A program made the translations under genes and the position numbers. A model generated the notes under the pieces. The model did no database searches and was not told the DNA's origin. It saw nothing but the letters and a program-made list of their open reading frames with translations. A stretch of DNA of 18,291 nt from Afipia sp. (lineage in GTDB: Bacteria > Pseudomonadota > Alphaproteobacteria > Rhizobiales > Xanthobacteraceae), in contig JAPLPA010000072.1 in NCBI GenBank assembly GCA_026400415.1, positions 1-18,291 of the forward strand, written 5' to 3'. This document shows positions 15,755 to 18,291 of this stretch, piece by piece; the stretch's first letter is position 1; each line of letters begins with the position of its first letter.

Positions 15755-16288
15755 TTATTTCTTGTTATCGGGATTGAACAATGGAGGCCGCTGGCCACCC
15801 TGCCCGCCCGCAACGCTGAGCTTGTTGTTCTCGATATTTGTCTTTTCAGTCGGATTCGGATTGCTGGACACAACCTGCGGCGGCAGCGGCAGATTGCCCT
15901 GCGTCTTCGAAGGTGGTGTCTGAATGTTTGCCGAACCCTTGATGGTCGAGACGTCACCGGAGAGCACGCCGCCCTTCTCGATTTCGATATCGCCGTAAGT
16001 GGCGGAGCCTTCGATGCGGCCCGTCTTGCGCAGCGAGAGGCAAACCTTTGCTTCAATATGTTCGAAGATCTTGCCCTGAATATCGGCCTGATCGACGCTC
16101 ACCTTGCCCTTGATGGTGCCGGTCGGCCCAACGAGCAAATCGCGCACGATGATTTCGCCGTCGACTGTCCCGTGAACAACCACCTTCTCAGGTGCATTGA
16201 TCGAACCTTTGAAAACCACGCCTTCGCCGAAATATGCGCAACTGGCCTGACCAGTTTCGCCGGACTTCTTTGGATCGAAATCGCTCAT
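15755..16288 (-). CDS. Bactofilin family polymer-forming protein
   Basis: A bactofilin (DUF583), a small protein that forms nucleotide-independent filaments by end-to-end stacking of beta-helices and often organises cell shape, division or wall enzymes. It has 177 residues. A short N-terminal stretch (MSDFDPKKSGETGQ) precedes the beta-helix core at about 16-120, with recurring turns GVVFKGSINAPEKVVVHGTV, GEIIVRDLLVGPTGTIKGKV and GRIEGSATYGDIEIEKGGVL. The tail is Pro/Asn-rich and probably disordered. The start at ATG 16288 is decided by GGAG 7 nt upstream; the TTG at 16300 lies on that site itself. A 16-bp palindrome is 27 nt upstream. It is convergent with the peptidoglycan amidase; bactofilins often work beside wall hydrolases, but convergent neighbours need not be linked. 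Confidence 0.93.
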   Translation of the reverse strand: MSDFDPKKSGETGQASCAYFGEGVVFKGSINAPEKVVVHGTVDGEIIVRDLLVGPTGTIKGKVSVDQADIQGKIFEHIEAKVCLSLRKTGRIEGSATYGDIEIEKGGVLSGDVSTIKGSANIQTPPSKTQGNLPLPPQVVSSNPNPTEKTNIENNKLSVAGGQGGQRPPLFNPDNKK

Positions 16289-16315
16289 TACGCACTCCAA
16301 CAGTTACTGCAATTT

Positions 16316-16331
16316 GTTAATTCGAATTAAC
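16316..16331. promoter_or_regulatory. 16-bp palindrome upstream of the bactofilin gene (CtrA-like)
   Basis: GTTAATTCGAATTAAC is a perfect palindrome 27 nt before the bactofilin ATG. It contains TTAA-N6-TTAAC, one base short of the TTAA-N7-TTAA consensus of the alphaproteobacterial cell-cycle regulator CtrA. A regulatory role is inferred from position only. Confidence 0.4.
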
Positions 16332-16504
16332 TGTTATCATCTCCACGCATTTCTCGGTCGAAGAATACCGATATTGAGCAGCCAATCTGCGCTGAAGGTT
16401 AATTTTGGCAAGGGGATTTTCGTGGGAACTCGCCCTACCTGGGCGGCCGACGCACCCGAGACGATCGCCGAAACATAAGATATTTCATAGGCTTGGGAGG
16501 GCAC

Positions 16505-16594
16505 TGGCGGAGAGGGAGGGATTCGAACCCCCGATAGGCTTGCACCTATGCCGCATTTCGAGTGCGGTGCATTCGACCACTCTGCCACCTCTCC
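16505..16594 (-). tRNA. tRNA-Ser (anticodon CGA)
   Basis: On the minus strand the acceptor stem GGAGAGG/CCTCTCC, the D-arm GTGGCAGAGTGGTCGAATGCAC, the anticodon arm CCGCA-CTCGAAA-TGCGG, a class II long variable arm and the T-loop GGTTCGAATCC are complete. The discriminator is G and CCA is encoded at 16505-16507. The anticodon CGA reads UCG. The gaps on either side (16289-16504 and 16595-16733) hold no other gene that I can see. Confidence 0.97.
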
Positions 16595-16733
16595 GGTCGC
16601 TGAAAACGGCAGTCGCCTGCCGGGCCGCGGGCGAGTTCTAAGTGAGGATCGGGCGATTCACAAGGCGGCGGGGTTGCCAGCCGAGACGCTATGCGCAGCA
16701 AAAACTACCTATGTGCGACCGGTCACGCCGGAA

Positions 16734-18291
16734 TTATTCGCAATAGCGCTTGCCGTTGAACGAGAAGCACTTGCCTCCACCTCCGCCACCCGAAGGAGCA
16801 GCAGGCGCGGCGCGCGCTGGCGCTTCGGAGCGTGCAACAGCCTTGCGCTCCGGTGGATCGGGCCGTTTTTTGCAGACGCCGTCCGATAGAGCAAAGCCGC
16901 TGTCGCAAGTGATGGCGACGCAGCGCTCACCTTCGACCTTCATGCCCTTGGCACAGACAAGTGGGCAAACCCTACTGGTCTTTGCACGCACGCCATCGAG
17001 CGAATCGAGGCTCGCAACCTTGACGTCGAACGACGTGCTGGCGCTCTTGTTGAAAAGATCGAGCGCCTTTTGTGAGCTATCATTCCAGTTGCCGTCGGTA
17101 TTTCCAGGATCGCAGCCGACGCGCTTGAGATGCGCCTGCAAAAGTCGCGCGAGATCGGTTTTGTCCATCGCCGGAACCGGCGCCGTAGGTGCCGGCTGCG
17201 GCCCGGCGGTCGGAGCCAATGACGCAACCTTCGCCTTTTCGGCTTCGGCCTTCGCTGCTTCAACTTGCTTGCGCGCGTCCTCGACGGCTTGCTTCTTGGC
17301 CTCGTCGATTTGCTTCTGCGCGTCGGCAGCCTGCTTCTTGGCTTCCTCGACCTGACGCTTCGCGTCGTTCAATTCGGCCTGCGCCCTGTCGGCGATCTGT
17401 TGCCGGGCGACTTCAAGATCTTTTTTCGATTGCTCGGTATAGGCGCGCTTTTCGTCTTCAGCCTGTTTTTTCGATTGTTCTTCGAGCTGCTTCCTGAACT
17501 CGTCGGCCTTCTGCTTGGCTTGCTCCTCAGCCTTCTTGATGCCGGCATCCGCGTTGGCGCTGGCACTTTCAGCAGTTTTCAGCTTGGCGGCTTGCTGACG
17601 TGCGAGGTCCGCGTAAAGCCCACTTGGACGCGCAGCCAGGAATGACGCCCACGCTTCTTTCGTTCCGAGTTGTGCGGCAAATTCATAATCCTTGCGCGCT
17701 TCGGCATTCGGATCGGCTGGAATGACCGACTGCGGCACCAGCGCCACCGTGTCACCGCCAAGCGAGCCATACATGAATGGCTCCTGGCGACTGTTAGTGG
17801 TCTTAACAACATCGTCGCGCACTTTGCCGAAAGCCAAACGGAGGTCGAGGCCCGGTGATATGATATGCTTCATCAACGCAGTTGCGAACGGGCTGTTATT
17901 ACCGTCACCGTCTGAAGCGACCGCACCGGCTTTTGCCGCGAATGCGATTAATGTATTTTTGGCCGGCTCAACTTCCGCAAGACCGCGACCAATCGAACGC
18001 GTGCCGCCGAGGCTGCGCTTCATCGACTTGTCGAACGGATTGTCGCGACAAGCGTCCAGGATCACCAGCCGCAAACGCTTGACCGGCTCCAGCGCCTGAA
18101 GAACACGGTCGAGCGAGACCGTCTCGTCAGGAATATCGAAATCGCTCTGAAGTCGCGCGTCGGATGGAATGAGATAGTTGGTGCCGCTCACCTCGATGCC
18201 GTGGCCCGCATAATAAACCACCGCAATGTCGGCATCAGCTGCAGCCGCCGCAAAATCGCGAATCTCACGGCGTAGGCCGGAGACCGTCAAA
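16734..18291 (-). CDS. Caspase-like peptidase (C14) with coiled coil and Cys-rich tail, 5' partial
   Basis: A bacterial caspase-homologue (peptidase C14, orthocaspase type); the N-terminus is beyond the right edge, and the TTG at 18290 is in frame but lies inside the fold. At least 518 residues are seen. The catalytic dyad is His in VVYYAGHGIEV (codon 18201-18203) and Cys in LVILDACRDNPF (codon 18048-18050). The peptidase part ends near YGSLGGDTVALVPQ. A 5-6 kDa helical spacer (EARKDYEFAAQLGTKEAWAS) leads to a long charged coiled coil rich in Lys, Glu, Gln and Ala (about 17250-17570). A Pro-rich hinge, a PG-binding-like helical unit (LARLLQAHLKRVGCDPGNTD), a Cys-rich segment (CPLVCAKGMKVEGERCVAIT) and a C-terminal poly-Gly then CFSFNGKRYCE follow. 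Whether it is secreted cannot be judged without the N-terminus. Proteolytic targets, possibly in cell death or stress, are unknown. Confidence 0.85.
   Translation of the reverse strand, partial: LTVSGLRREIRDFAAAAADADIAVVYYAGHGIEVSGTNYLIPSDARLQSDFDIPDETVSLDRVLQALEPVKRLRLVILDACRDNPFDKSMKRSLGGTRSIGRGLAEVEPAKNTLIAFAAKAGAVASDGDGNNSPFATALMKHIISPGLDLRLAFGKVRDDVVKTTNSRQEPFMYGSLGGDTVALVPQSVIPADPNAEARKDYEFAAQLGTKEAWASFLAARPSGLYADLARQQAAKLKTAESASANADAGIKKAEEQAKQKADEFRKQLEEQSKKQAEDEKRAYTEQSKKDLEVARQQIADRAQAELNDAKRQVEEAKKQAADAQKQIDEAKKQAVEDARKQVEAAKAEAEKAKVASLAPTAGPQPAPTAPVPAMDKTDLARLLQAHLKRVGCDPGNTDGNWNDSSQKALDLFNKSASTSFDVKVASLDSLDGVRAKTSRVCPLVCAKGMKVEGERCVAITCDSGFALSDGVCKKRPDPPERKAVARSEAPARAAPAAPSGGGGGGKCFSFNGKRYCE

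Noticed and set aside
16337..16588. 83-codon minus-strand ORF
   Set aside because: It is a translation through tRNA-Ser(CGA) with no protein-like sequence after it.

Overview
This window looks like a chromosomal segment of an alphaproteobacterium of the Bradyrhizobium/Afipia/Oligotropha/Rhodopseudomonas group (Nitrobacteraceae). The evidence is moderately GC-rich coding DNA, a DUF1236-type secreted protein, a coxSLM-type molybdenum hydroxylase operon, a bactofilin, a large caspase-like coiled-coil protein and a trehalose operon whose leaders carry GGAAC-N16-GTT motifs typical of the alphaproteobacterial general stress sigma factor EcfG. The genus is an inference; nothing in the window fixes it.

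Layout. (1) 1-1875 is a degraded, AT-richer accessory patch: a frameshifted DDE integrase/transposase that runs off the left edge, a frameshifted conserved hypothetical gene, a hairpin and a doubtful small ORF. It abuts tRNA-Ser(GGA) (1876-1965, minus). (2) 2080-6355 (minus) is a trehalose operon in transcription order otsB, GH15 glycosidase, otsA. otsB and the GH15 gene are joined by an ATGA stop/start overlap. Candidate EcfG promoters lie before otsB and before otsA. (3) 6356-6811 is the divergent intergenic region, with a 17-bp palindrome close to coxS. (4) 6812-10550 (plus) is coxS-coxL-coxM, whose large subunit has the form II AYRGAGR signature. A bidirectional terminator follows. (5) 10622-11031 (minus) is a frameshifted secreted DUF1236-like gene. 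(6) 11267-13342 (plus) is a DEAD-box RNA helicase with a DbpA-like RNA-binding domain and a basic hexapeptide-repeat tail. (7) 13352-14732 (minus) is a two-gene redox unit: a molybdopterin sulfite-oxidase-like gene stopped by one in-frame amber codon, then an intact FAD/NAD(P)H ferredoxin-reductase-like partner. (8) 14812-15576 (plus) is a zinc N-acetylmuramoyl-L-alanine amidase with a peptidoglycan-binding domain. (9) 15755-16288 (minus) is a bactofilin. (10) 16505-16594 (minus) is tRNA-Ser(CGA). (11) 16734-18291 (minus) is a caspase-like protein with a long coiled coil and Cys-rich tail, open at the right edge.

Functionally, the trehalose block would make trehalose from UDP-glucose and glucose-6-phosphate (OtsA, OtsB) under stress, with the GH15 enzyme turning over trehalose or an alpha-glucan. 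CoxSLM is a Mo/FeS/FAD hydroxylase whose substrate (CO or a small organic) cannot be decided here. Four genes carry apparently single-event lesions: an inferred 8-nt deletion, a 4-nt tandem duplication, a 1-nt deletion and a TGG-to-TAG change. Each restores to a clean reading frame when reverted, so they are either recent decay or assembly errors. I see no CRISPR array and no clearly undescribed system. The points most worth a second look are the stress-linked otsB-GH15-otsA unit, the form II coxSLM with its palindrome, the amber-interrupted Mo enzyme and the caspase-coiled-coil protein.
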